The notes beneath the pieces were generated by a model, which saw only the letters and a program-made list of their open reading frames with translations, was not told the origin of the DNA and made no database searches. A stretch of DNA of 64,000 nt from contig JAACJM010000080.1 in assembly GCA_013368315.1 (NCBI GenBank), positions 124,001 through 188,000 on the forward strand, in the 5' to 3' direction. Both the position numbers and the translations under genes were made by a program. The DNA is from Tetrapyrgos nigripes. Lineage: Eukaryota; Basidiomycota; Agaricomycetes; Agaricales; Campanellaceae. Every line of letters starts with the position of its first letter. Position 1 is the stretch's first letter. Below are positions 54,783 to 64,000 of the stretch, piece by piece.

Positions 54783-55494
54783 ATGCCTCTGTCCCCCACG
54801 TCTTCTTCCGACCCACGAGTGGCAGCTTGGTCCTCTTCCGTCAACAAGGAATACAAGAGGGTTGTTACATATTCGAAGCACCATCGCAAAGTGCCCACAA
54901 ACTGTATGAATACCCAAGTAGTTGCTCAGACCAGACGAACACAATCATCATTGGGCCTAGCGCGTTTCCTCCTTTTCATGCAGTAACCTCTCGTTGATTT
55001 CTTGGTCTAGAGAACCGACATCTCTTTCAAAGAGAAAACTCGAATTCAATTACGAAAGGAGCTGCAGGTGTGAAGCGTTGTTTATTCATAATAGCTGAGC
55101 TAACTCCCTCCTACCCAGGTACTTAAGGAGAAGGTCGAAACTCTGCACCAGCCTCATATATGTTCCATATGTCTTGATGTTTTCTCACAGCCTTGCATGT
55201 GAGTATCTCTCTGGCCGGACTTCTCCGTCCATACTGAAGTCTCCATTTTCTCATCTTAGTACGCAGTGTGGCCATATTTACTGTGGAGATTGTCTTACCG
55301 TCTATACCCAGACCCAGATGCGCCACCTCAACCGGAAATGGTCTGCCGTTGGTTGTCCAATATGTCAATCACCTCTTGGAGTTTCTCCAGCAGCCTGTCC
55401 AGAAATGGAGACATTGGTGGAGAGATGCGCTGCTCATCCTGGTACTAAACCTACTCCCCTTCAGCCTACATTTACCTGGCCTTTCACTGTATAA
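54783..55494 (+). CDS. RING-finger protein, 168 aa
   Basis: Proposed exons 54783-54917, 55011-55067, 55119-55198 and 55260-55494 splice in phase to 169 codons. A basic N-terminus and a coiled stretch (RTDISFKEKTRIQLRKELQVLKEKVETLHQPH) precede a RING domain: C-S-I-C...C...C-G-H-I-Y-C-G-D-C...G-C-P-I-C-Q-S-P-L. That spacing (CxxC, CxHxxCxxC, CxxC) is that of a RING E3 ubiquitin ligase. The end, CPEMETLVERCAAHPG...WPFTV, is unremarkable. The three RING exons are firm; the first exon and its GTAGTT donor are the weakest part. Intact. Confidence 0.7.
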
Positions 55495-55652
55495 TAAGCT
55501 TCAGATGTCTTTACTTTGTATATGTGGTTGTAAATATGCCAGCTATCCTTTACAAGAACTACATATCTCCACAAGCTCGTTTAGTTCTGATAGATGTATA
55601 CGTAGTAGTAAAATACACCAGTTAACCTTGACAAGTAGATATCCCTACAAAT

Positions 55653-56225
55653 TCAAGAACACCTTCTAGGGACACTCAAAAGATCGTCTGTTGCTTTCTC
55701 CCAGTCTTCTCTCCAAGCAGGTGCGGTGCAAGACTGCGAAGCCAACCCCCACCACTTCACACACACTATCAAACTGAGCCAACCATTCTGTCTGGTGACA
55801 CTAAGCTTGTCCCAGGATTTGATTTTGTTGTCAGTCTTCAATCCTCTAGGCTTTTGAACTGCGTCGACCTCGATTGTGGTCCTCCATTCCGGCTAAAGGT
55901 TGCACCACCACTGCCAGAAGTCATTAGCGAAATCAGGGATGCGCTCAACGGCGATGCATGTACATTTTACGGATTTCCTATAGCGAGCACCACCAATCCA
56001 CCAGGATACCTCTCGTGGTCTGTACTTGGAGTCCAAGCTTCCTGATTTTGAGCCCTGTTGCCATCCATTACTCCTCTCGAAAACGACCCAATTCTCTAGT
56101 AGATTCCTATATTGTATGCCCAAGTCGTCATTTAGGAAATGAAATGCCATGTAAAACCAGTCATCTTCCGAAGTCGGCACATCTACGGGGTAGGTGAGCA
56201 CATTGTATAATGCTGCGGTACTCAT
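55653..56225 (-). pseudogene. Basidiomycete orphan protein, C-terminal part with one stop
   Basis: In one frame: VLTYPVDVPTSEDDWFYMAFHFLNDDLGIQYRNLLENWVVFERSNGWQQGSKSGSLDSKYRPREVSWWIGGARYRK...FANDFWQWWCNL, a TAG (55893-55895), then PEWRTTIEVDAV...KSWDKLSVTRQNGWLSLIVCVKWWGLASQ. The pattern SWW...R.R......F...WW..LQPEWR...W..L...G.NG.LS...CL.WWG is one I know from many uncharacterised mushroom proteins. There the position of the TAG is Gln (CAG), so a single C-to-T change broke it. Confidence 0.55.
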
Positions 56226-56459
56226 ATCTCCGAGGTTTCAAGCTTCAGTGGCGAAGCTATCATTGTCTCTGGCCTGAAAACATGTGAGTTAAGCCTTATG
56301 AAGTCATTATCTGAGTCTACTAACAGCAAAATCTTTACAAGGGATATCTTCACTATCTGAGATGGTAGAAAGCGGGGGGGGAATGGTTGCAAATGATCGA
56401 TCTTCCGAGCTAATCCTAGATATAGTCATAGTATCTTCATGGTCTGTTGACGTGATGGT

Positions 56460-57232
56460 CAGGGAGTCCTATTCGGTGTACAGTTTACTGAGTACTAGTA
56501 AAAAGGCGAAGGAGCATTGGAACGTACAGCCGGAGCGGGACTGGGAGCGTCGGGAGTAGGTGAAACGCTTCTGTATGACCTGAATTGCTGGAGCTAGAAG
56601 GTAGATTGTAGGGGGAGGTATAAGCAGCCAACTCAACAAGTCGGAAGTAAGACTGCAAGCTGCTCTAACCTGATCTGCACCTTGATATACGGGTTCTTCA
56701 ACCGACTTGAAACTTGGTAGAGAATGACGTTTCTCCACCTAGAACAAGGTGAGGCAAAGTAGGACTGCAGAAAATGACCAGTGCATACCTCTAGATCAAT
56801 TTCCAGGTCTGCTATCTGACTTTTGAGCTTGGCGAGATCGTCGTTTTTGGATTCTAATCTAAGTCTTGTATTGTTGTGCATTTCTCATTCTTTCTGAAGG
56901 GCTCTCTGTGTATACTATCAGTGAGTGACTGTAGGCAGACGAACCAACAGGTTATGGAGGAGTATATACCTTCAATTCCTCCACTTCTTTCTGAAGTTGT
57001 GTTTTGAGTTCCTCTTCGATCTTCAAGTGTTTGATTGCGTCATTATAGCTAGATAACAATTCCTTATCGACCTGCTCCCATGCAGCAATACTTGAAGTAG
57101 ATACAAGTTTGACTTTCTGTAAGGCTAGTACACGAATCAGTAATGAAAATCAACCACCGAGCAGAGCAAGTCTTGTACTTCGAAACGCGAGTCTTCGGGC
57201 TCCAAGGACGCTTTGTGGATTCTTGACGACAT
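56460..57232 (-). pseudogene. Coiled-coil protein gene broken by a single TGA
   Basis: From MSSRIHKASLEPEDSRFEVQDLLCS (57158-57232) phase-0 introns lead to KVKLVSTSSIAAWEQVDKELLSSYNDAIKHLKIEEELKTQLQKEVEELK (56970-57116) and RALQKE-stop-EMHNNTRLRLESKNDDLAKLKSQIADLEIDLE (56789-56905). Then follow VEKRHSLPSFKSVEEPVYQGADQ and VIQKRFTYSRRSQSRSG. All exon lengths are multiples of three, so the model is strong. The TGA at 56885-56887 lies in the heptad-repeat region where Arg (CGA) would fit. Without it the product would be a small cytosolic or nuclear coiled-coil protein of ~155 aa. Family unknown. Confidence 0.55.
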
Positions 57233-57641
57233 GAGGAGGGAAGTGATTGACACAAAGACAAAGAACCCTTTGACAACATAAGTGATCACTGATGTCACTG
57301 CAGATACGTATTATTACGATCAGGAGACTGATCACAACTGTGACACGACGCGACTTTGACGTGACTGGCACTGCCCAATTCACGCTACCACCTAATACTA
57401 TTTGGTTTACATCAATCTGGTTGATGAGTTTTCGCTCCTTAGACCTGGATTATTTCTTTGTCCTTCATGATTTTGTTAATACCGGTTAAAGGCTGCCACT
57501 GCTCCACGCAAAGTACAAAGAACCAGTGGCCAGTACAAAGGTGAAAGGATCCCTAGCGTATATATACTGGAACGACGGCCCACTCTATGTATCCAGTTCC
57601 CTCCCTATTCATGGTCTTTCATTGTCCCAACTTCAGCAATC

Positions 57642-58172
57642 ATGGGTATGCACCAAGCTCCTCTCAGACCCTCTCGTCAGGTATGTTGATGGCGTTTTGA
57701 CGGCGTTCAGCAAGAATAGACCATTCTGACAACTTCCTTCTCTTCTTAGATGATGTCGAAGACTCTCAGAGCTCGCATTTTTCCCACTGATACCCCAAAT
57801 TCCAGAATCGTAAATGTTTCCTACTCAGAGACTTCTTCGGATGGTCCGCAATTCGTATTTGCCAGTGAGATACTTTCTGGCATCAAGACCCAACCTTACG
57901 TCCACAATGTCATTGTCAACATCACTCATGCCGGCGTTGCATACAAATTCCGGGTTTTCTTCAAGAGACACATTCTCCTACCGGTGAATCAATCTGTTCA
58001 GGCTCAGCTATCAGCCGTCGTTGAAGTCGAAGGCGATGTCTTGGTGATTGCATGCAGCAAGAATGGCCGGGCTCGGAATATACGGGGACAAGCTGAGAGA
58101 CGGGCTATGGAAAGTGTTCTGAAACAGTACGTGTACCAGTGTATCGTTGATGAGGAACGAACTAAAGTCTAA
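57642..58172 (+). CDS. Uncharacterised protein, ~153 aa
   Basis: A short exon (57642-57680, MGMHQAPLRPSRQ) joins in phase to exon 57750-58172 across a 69-nt intron. The larger exon encodes MSKTLRARIFPTDTPNSRIVNVSYSETSSDGPQFVFASEILSGIKTQPYVHNVIVNITHAGVAYKFRVFFKRHILLPVNQSVQAQLSAVVEVEGDVLVIACSKNGRARNIRGQAERRAMESVLKQYVYQCIV, a beta-rich sequence without a motif I know. It could start at the ATG of exon 2, or have further 5' exons. No stops. Confidence 0.45.
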
Positions 58173-58356
58173 GGCACCTTTCATAGGTTAATGGAGCAAT
58201 TGATGCCTTTTAGGACTTGTCATCGCTTCCCTACAGAAATATTCTTTTAGACTGCTACTTACATGTTACATTCTACTTCGACTGCTTTGCCCTTATAGTT
58301 TGACTTCTTGTACCTATCGTTCAGTAATTCACGTGTAATTCAAGTACATACTTGAC

Positions 58357-59505
58357 ATGGAGATCACAAGCCCCAGTGGCAGTGCAGCCTTCAGACCTTC
58401 TGTCCGTTCCAGTATCTCGTCTGTTACAGTCCCAGATCAACGTTCTGAGGTGAGAAGCGGTTAACTTGATCTCACTTCTGTGCAATGTATGATGTGTCTT
58501 TGCTTAGCAAGAGCAAGATCGTTGGATGCTCTCAGGTCCATTAGCGGTTTATCTAGAAAGGTACAATGAGTATCCATCGAAATGTAAGGGATCCTCATTC
58601 TAGATTATTTTCTTTCTGCTGATTCCTTGACAGCAACTTGTACGAGACATTCTTAAGAATGCATTTGGGGTTAACGAGGTGAAAGAAATTCCAGAGCTGG
58701 AATCTGTTTCCGAGGAGTGGCTGAACAGGTTTTGGAACAACTCCGAGCGCTTTGGACCCAATATACCTCTAGCTCGTCTGGATACTTCTGCACAAGCTGC
58801 TACGGATATGCGGATGTTGATAAGCGGATTGGCACACAAAGCCATTGACACAGTCAATTGCCTACCAGAGGGCCACTCATCAGTCGAACTCGAGCAGTAT
58901 ACTCTCACTGAGTGGAAGAAGGAATTTAGCTCTCCCATCTATAGGATCCTGCTGCAGGTTCAGAAAGGACGTCAATCTGGGCTTCAAGATGGTTTACAGT
59001 TGTGCTACAACGCGCGTAAGTTGTACACTCGGCGGAAGACAGCTCGTCGTGAGGTAGTTCATTTTCACATTTACACTAGATCTTGGCCAGAACTGATCAT
59101 GACTATCACGTACTACAGAAACATCTGAGACAGCAAAGGCTATGTGTTCGGATGAAGCAAGTCTGTCAACAACTACATGACAGAGATGGCCTCGAGTTTT
59201 GGAGCAATGCTCTGGATCTTATCATTTCCTTGACGGAGGATGGTATGTCTGATGAGGAGGATTCTGTCGAAGGAGAGCAGGCAGTGAAGGTAGTCCAGCG
59301 TGTGGAGTCCTGCTCACTGGCTGTGAGCAATCTCTTTGAGCGCATCGACAATCTTAGGGAGGATGCGCCTATGATTTTCCATTACGCTGGTCCCAAGTGA
59401 ATACCACGAGAAACTGCAGAATTGCTAGGGAACTCGCATCCCGTGGAACAGTCCTTTCATCCAGATCTGCGCCCTACGACTGAAGATGATAAAAGAGGTC
59501 ATTCG
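58357..59505 (+). pseudogene. Basidiomycete orphan-family protein, partly decayed
   Basis: Starts MEITSPSGSAAFRPSVRSSISSVTVPDQRSE, intron, QEQDRWMLSGPLAVYLERYNEYPSK. The next exon (QLVRDILKNAFGVNEVKEIPELESVSEEWLNRFWNNSERFGPNIPLARLDTSAQAATDMRMLISGLAHKAIDTVN...YTLTEWKKEFSSPIYRILLQ) is in a frame that does not fit the preceding phase. After two short introns comes DLEFWSNALDLI-type sequence: HDRDGLEFWSNALDLIISLTEDGMSDEEDSVEG and ...VSNLFERIDNLREDAPMIFHYAGPK. A TGA at 59398-59400 is followed in frame by IPRETAELLGNSHPVEQSFHPDLRP. The family is multicopy in mushrooms and uncharacterised. Confidence 0.5.
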
Positions 59506-59991
59506 GTTCTGGAGTAAGTACAACTTTTCATGAACCGTGTGTTGGTGCCCTGACCTTATTTATCAGAATGTCTCTCGTTTGGCTACTGTGGAGCGTCAAC
59601 TTCACTGTTGTGTTAGTGCTGGTTGCTCTCCTCTTGCATGAGTCTCAGTTGGATGTCTTTTAACACTGTTCCGCTCTGGACCCTACCGTGTAATTCACTA
59701 TAGGCTATAGCTATCTCTTGCACTTTCTTCTATATGTTGAATACAGCTTTAGATCTGACTCTCTGCTTTCTGGATCTAGAAGTCGCGAATTGTATTGACA
59801 AGTAATCTAGTACTAAAGTCTACAAAGAGTTATACACTTCCAAACTTGAGCTCGCAAACGAATTGCAGATGAGTGAATCGTAGTAAAACAGTACATCAGA
59901 GTGATAAATGTAGTCAAGAATGTCTGAACCGTGTTTGTATTCTCAGCGTGGGCGAATGAGAAACATATAGGCTACATAGAAGAGCCCCTGC

Positions 59992-60291
59992 TCAGCTGCG
60001 CTGGGCTATAGCTCTATGCGGCGCTCCTCGGGGTCCACTTTTGTGATCCTCGTAATAATTCTGGTACTTTGCAGCCATAATCATGAGGGCAATGTTGGAG
60101 AGGATCCAAGCAACTACGAAGCTGACAATGAAGCTGAATAGTGGGGATAGGTTCTGAAGACCACTGCTGAATATTGAATCATGAAGTCAGTGGGTTTCTG
60201 TTCATGAAGGAATAAGGCAAACGCACATCAAAGGCAAAATTGTTGGATCCAGGTCAGCATTGGAGGCAGACGCGTCGTGGTGGTTGTTGAT
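59992..60291 (-). CDS. Single-pass membrane protein, C-terminal two exons
   Basis: Exons 60227-60291 and 59992-60163 join in phase over a 63-nt intron to 79 codons: INNHHDASASNADLDPTILPLIGLQNLSPLFSFIVSFVVAWILSNIALMIMAAKYQNYYEDHKSGPRGAPHRAIAQRS. One clear transmembrane helix is followed by a basic tail. A CAG acceptor precedes the first Ile, so upstream exons are expected, but none can be followed with confidence. No decay in this part; identity unknown. Confidence 0.4.
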
Positions 60292-60845
60292 CTGAAAATT
60301 AAATTGCTTTTTCAGTGGACGTCCACTATATCGACGGATCATGGATGTAGCCTACCCCCTTCATCGTACCTCCTGAGATGTCTGTTCCTCATCCAGTGCC
60401 AGTAGGAAGAATTTCCTTACACAAATCGAGAAACCCTTCATTCCTGATTCGGACTGTTCTTCGTTTCAATAGTCAGAAAGGAAGGGCTTTGCTGCGGCTG
60501 TCTCTCTGCACCTCTCCTTGACCCAATGGTCACAGACATCATCTAGGATGATGGAATTGGTTTTAAACCTTCGTAAAACTGGGTGAGAGTACCAGGAGAC
60601 GCGATCTGTGTACAAGCCACACTGTCATCAAAGTTAAGGTTCCCAGCTGAGTGGCATATGTTTGGAATCTCAAGGGTCTGTCTTTAAAATTATAAGTTAA
60701 AGCCCCGTCAGCTCATTGCCACTCCCACCCTCTCCTCGTCATCAGTTCATCACAAATCCCTGCTCAAACTCGAAGCTGCTAGCCTATATCTGGCAGATGA
60801 AAAATATCCAGAGTATGTGGCATCCTTTACCGCTCAAATTCATCG
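60292..60845. other. Spacer, no gene seen
   Basis: May contain 5' exons of the small membrane protein on the minus strand, but frames are interrupted. Nothing else recognisable. Confidence 0.35.
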
Positions 60846-62340
60846 ATGCTCTTCATTGACATCGTCCCGAAACAGATATCACCACTACTGTGTATGGCCA
60901 CCCTCTACCAGGCCCTGGCCACCATAAGTCTTCCAGCAGTCTCCAACTTATACAGAAAACAGTGTTGCTCATTCCTCCTATCCTGTCTTCATGCAACAGG
61001 TTGTGACACCTGCAGTGACCGTCATACAAAGTGTCAGAAGAAACTTCCAGACGAAGACTGTCGTTGGTGCAGGAATCATGGCAAAAGTGAGTAGCACATC
61101 CCGTATCATCTTTACTCTTTCCTTGCTTCTTATCAGAGACTTCCTGGGGTTGCTTCCTTCTTCGATGTCATAACGAGATATCTGATCTATTCTTCCTGTT
61201 GAATCTCTAGGCTGTACTTACTGGAGATTAAAAGAAAGGAAGAGTCGTAAACGAGGGGTATGTGCCATCTGATTTGATGACATCCTCTCTGATCATAACC
61301 GTTGACAGAAATGGCAAGGAATGTCTTCATTTCAAGTCAGCAAATCATACGCATTTGGTCAAGTGAAAACCCGTGGTGGTTCCAAGGATAACAAGGTCTA
61401 CTTGATGACGGTGAGTATAACCTCTATTCATCAGCCATCAAAGTTGTTTCCTCTGATTACAATCATGAACTATAGCCCGAAGGACGAGACGACCCCACCC
61501 TGATATCCTTGGGGAAGGAGATGACAGAGCAATACATTCACATCATCGACCTCAAAGGGCCTCGCAAACCCGTTTCGTTCTCGTCATTGATGTACAAGTT
61601 CTCAGTCAATCCTATGCGAAACATGATCCCAAAATTGCCTCCATCTCGCATCTCTCGTACCATCACACAAAATTTGTTCCAATCCTCTGCCTACCCATAT
61701 GACGAAGTCGATGATCAACGGGCCGTCATCCGGCCTCCCACTGTCATGCCAATCGAAGGGTCGGACCCCGAGTCTGACACTGACAGCAGTGATTCAAACC
61801 ATTCACAATCATCCATGGTGTCCTCTAGCCTGACCACTGTGGCTGAACCACTCAGGGAAAACCCTACGTCGACATTAACCATTTACATTCGCTGGCTGGA
61901 GGGTCTGTTGCTTCGACTGAAGACGCCAATGAAACCATATTTATCACCAAAGCAACACTCCGTTTAATGGAGTTGCAATGATGCCGTTACATTCACGTCC
62001 GCACAGACCATTGCATAACTGTCCAGCTTTGATTGGACTGCAGCTCAATGAACTTCAGTCATTGATATACCTCGACTTCGCTATGGTCACCAACCCTGCT
62101 TATCCCCTGGGCTTGCCAGACCCTTCCGCTGGATTAGGTATGCCAATGGTGGACTTATCAGTGTTACCAGGGCCTGTACTCAATCATACTATGAACTGTT
62201 ATTCCCAATATCTACATCTTGATGAAACTACTGCCATCGAACTTGAAGGTGGGGATTTGAACTCGAATTATTTTTATGACTCATTTGTGCAATGTTACAG
62301 CTCAGAAGTTTCTATCTTGTTTTGTTACTAGTACTACTCT
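60846..62340 (+). CDS. Unresolved multi-exon gene, possible Cys-cluster protein
   Basis: Pieces on the plus strand: CDTCSDRHTKCQKKLPDEDCRWCRNHGK (60998-61085; spacing loosely like a Zn2-Cys6 cluster), KSYAFGQVKTRGGSKDNKVYLMT (61330-61410), PRKPVSFSSLMYKFSVNPMRNMIPKLPPSRISRTITQNLFQSSAYPYDEVDDQRAVIRPPTVMPIEGSDPESDTDSSDSNHSQ (61560-61810) and LIGLQLNELQSLIYLDFAMVTNPAYPLGLPDPSAGLGMPMVDLSVLPGP (62030-62180). Short introns can be drawn between them, but I cannot assemble one consistent frame. It is either a gene with many small exons or a relic. Confidence 0.3.
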
Positions 62341-62755
62341 TGATACTGTTTACATCTCAGCAAATGACATACTCATGGCTACCCTCTTGGTATACCCAAT
62401 TTGAAATTGATCTTTGATCTGGACAGTGTGACGTAGTGATATGTTCATGACCCTCCCTCTATTTCTCGCTGATAGTACTAGTGTCCTCAGTGCAAGCTTG
62501 ATGAGGAAGACTGAGCTAAATGTGTCGAGATTTCCTTCTGGCGATCAATGTACTAATATAGCATAGTACTAGAGCAATTTCTGACATGGGATGGCGATGG
62601 AAAGTTGGCTGAGGGTGCTAGGATTATTGAAGCTATAGCCTATTTTTAGCGAGATTAATAACTAATAAAGTTTTGCTATAATAACATCATGGACTTATAA
62701 CAAGATACATACACCAAACTCCTACAAGATATACTACTTGCAGCTTAAAAAGTCC
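62341..62755. other. AT-rich spacer
   Basis: No frame or repeat recognised. Contains TAGTACTA-type palindromes around 62475 and 62560. Confidence 0.4.
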
Positions 62756-63999
62756 AAACCCGTCTTCCATAAATCCTCTCGATGCTTTCACCATGCTGCT
62801 TGCACTTTATCAGATGCCTTCTTGAGAAAATCCATGTCGGACATGTTGTTGTTGTGGCACCATCAGAAGAGACCAGCAGCACTGAATTGCATTAGAATGT
62901 TGGAGTAAAGCAGAAGGGAGGAGAATGATGCAACCCGGCGGGAACTCAATGATAAGGCCTAGGTCCCACAGGACGATATGCCCACCAGACTTGTAGTCAA
63001 AGTTACCGCAGCTGAACACTGCACATAACCCAAATGACAGGTTGAGGAAGTCGTGATGAGGGAAGGTGGTGGCCTTGTGAGAGCCAGCTGTGAAGTTAAC
63101 TGAGGTTGCTGCAAAGCAGCAATCATCGAAGCTAACTTCAAGGCCTGGATTGTCGTCAGTGAGAGCGGAGAGGATGTTCGTGTATAAGGCGTGGAGTTTA
63201 GGGAAGTAGGCATGCATCAAGTCTACAAGCAAATCAGCAACTGTAGAACTGTTTTACAGAAAGAAAAGAGCTTACAGTCAACCCTGTGAGCGAGCTTGAT
63301 CATGCTTGGGTGCTCCCTGAGACGTTTCAAGATTGCTTCATCATGTTCGGAGTGCGCTAGGTTCCCTGGCTGGGTTTGACCACCCCTTAGGAGATTCCAA
63401 ACACTTGAGTGAAGTACTCGCCACGTCGATGCCAAAGCTCTGTGCTATTCAAATTGAGCTCCTTCAACACCTGCTCGAAGAGTTGGAACAACTCGTCAAC
63501 CATATTGGACTGCTCAGGGAATGGATGGCCTGCCAGCAGAACCAATGGGAGGCCTTGAGCATCCTGCAGAAGTGTATTCCTGTACAGTAAGCTTATGAGA
63601 TGATGAACTGTAAGGAGAGAAAAAGTGACAATGCACTCAGGCACCCATTCTTTAATTTGAAACCCTAACACCTTCAGTTCTGCCAGTGTATAATGCTTTT
63701 TCTCTCTGGTATTCCTCGGACCCACCCAGTACCCAGGTAAACATTCATATTTCGTCAACGTCGCAGATGCTTGCATTCTCTCCACATGTCGGTGTTGATA
63801 GGCCTTTAGTGATGAACCAGATGCCTGTTGCTGTTCAGCTCGTGACTGAGAGCGTTTGAGCTGGTAGGCCGCTTTGGACTGGACCTTGTGCTTCTCGGTA
63901 GTCGAAAGAGATTTGTCGAAAACATAAGGTTTGCTCTGATGGTGGTTCGAGGCTTGGGTGCCGTGTTTTTTGAGGGGCCTGTTGGCAAACTCGACAAGT
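62756..63999 (-). pseudogene. TET/JBP-type 2-oxoglutarate/Fe(II) dioxygenase, decayed, continues past the right edge
   Basis: From the right edge one frame reads a basic Gln/Lys-rich N-terminus, then GYWVGPRNTREKKHYTLAELKVLGFQIKEW...LVLLAGHPFPEQSNMVDELFQLFEQVLKELNLNSTELWHRRGEYFTQVFGIS and TAA (63387-63389). A one-base loss leads to RGGQTQPGNLAHSEHDEAILKRLREHPSMIKLAHRVD. A 55-nt intron follows, then LMHAYFPKLHALY...CCFAATSVNFTAGSHKATTFPHHDFLNLSFGLCAVFSCGNFDYKSGGHIVLWDLGLIIEFPPGCIILLPSALLQHSN. The Fe ligands are visible (H-H-D of PHHDFLN; distal His of QHSN). Right after HSN a deletion and frame change remove the region expected to hold the 2-oxoglutarate-binding Arg. The tail (FSAAGLF-TGA-WCHNNNMSDMDFLKKASDKVQAAW-TGA-KHRE) has two TGA where FRW-type Arg codons fit. 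Enzymes of this family oxidise 5-methylcytosine or thymine; this copy is dead. Confidence 0.8.
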
Positions 64000-64000
64000 G

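Noticed and set aside
1..64000. Helitron as the agent of gene-fragment capture
   Set aside because: No Rep/helicase coding sequence and no convincing 3' CTRR hairpin end was found; the CACTA element has firm ends and explains part of the pattern.
1..64000. KDZ-type transposase accompanying the TET/JBP remnant
   Set aside because: The three transposases are Tnp2-type; no KDZ core or CxC cysteine-cluster pattern was seen.
1..64000. CRISPR array, operons or ribosome binding sites
   Set aside because: Spliced genes and fungal families show that the DNA is eukaryotic; no regularly spaced repeat array is present.

Overview
This window reads as nuclear DNA of a mushroom-forming basidiomycete (Agaricomycetes). 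Genes are split by many 40-65 nt GT..AG introns. Several protein families are ones I associate with Agaricomycetes: DUF6535, Tnp2-type transposases, short T5orf172/GIY-YIG proteins and TET/JBP-type dioxygenases. It is an accessory region dominated by transposons and decaying gene pieces, with a few intact genes. All family names rest on recognising motifs by eye; no search was run.

Layout. (1) 1.44-22.03 kb: a fragment of a Gfo/Idh/MocA-like oxidoreductase gene is split inside one intron by a 20,330-bp element (1642-21971). The element begins CACTGG and ends CCAGTG, is flanked by a 3-bp TAA duplication, and carries 953/980-bp terminal inverted repeats, so it is a CACTA-type transposon. Each arm holds a small T5orf172/GIY-YIG gene reading outward. 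Inside are a decayed Tnp2 transposase (4.97-8.25 kb), Kelch/DUF6535/other gene pieces (3.0-4.6 kb), an intact F-box gene (8.4-10.1 kb), two tRNA-like elements (10.4, 10.8 kb), a fold-back element (11.8-12.4 kb), a decayed orphan-family gene (12.8-14.8 kb), a 930-codon acidic protein gene with a single stop (15.2-18.1 kb), an orphan fragment (18.3-19.2 kb), an RGS-like pseudogene and a beta-1,3-glucan-synthase fragment (19.2-21.0 kb). (2) 22-31.4 kb: a TRAPP Trs33/TRAPPC6 pseudogene, two more T5orf172-type genes (23.3 and 26.0 kb, the second intact over five exons), a BTB fragment, a CTAG-rich LTR-like stretch, and an NRPS adenylation fragment. (3) 33.5-49.8 kb: two more Tnp2 transposase pseudogenes (33.5-37.5 minus, 46.3-49.8 plus). 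A 473-bp direct repeat (37.0 and 43.5 kb) brackets an intact 502-aa gene with a PD-(D/E)XK-like motif set, an intact low-complexity protein gene and an orphan-family fragment. (4) 50-62.3 kb: intact WD40-like and RING-finger genes, a coiled-coil gene broken by one stop, and several orphan or decayed genes. (5) 62.7-64.0 kb: a TET/JBP-type 2-oxoglutarate dioxygenase pseudogene running off the right edge.

How it fits together. Reading frames are repeatedly broken by TGA where the family expectation is Arg (CGA), that is, C-to-T at CpG. The two large repeat pairs also differ mainly by CpG/TpG/CpA transitions. This suggests the region was CpG-methylated and has decayed by deamination. The TET/JBP remnant belongs to an enzyme class that oxidises 5-methylcytosine and that is known in basidiomycetes alongside DNA transposons. 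The most unusual structure is the giant CACTA element with T5orf172 genes inside its terminal repeats.
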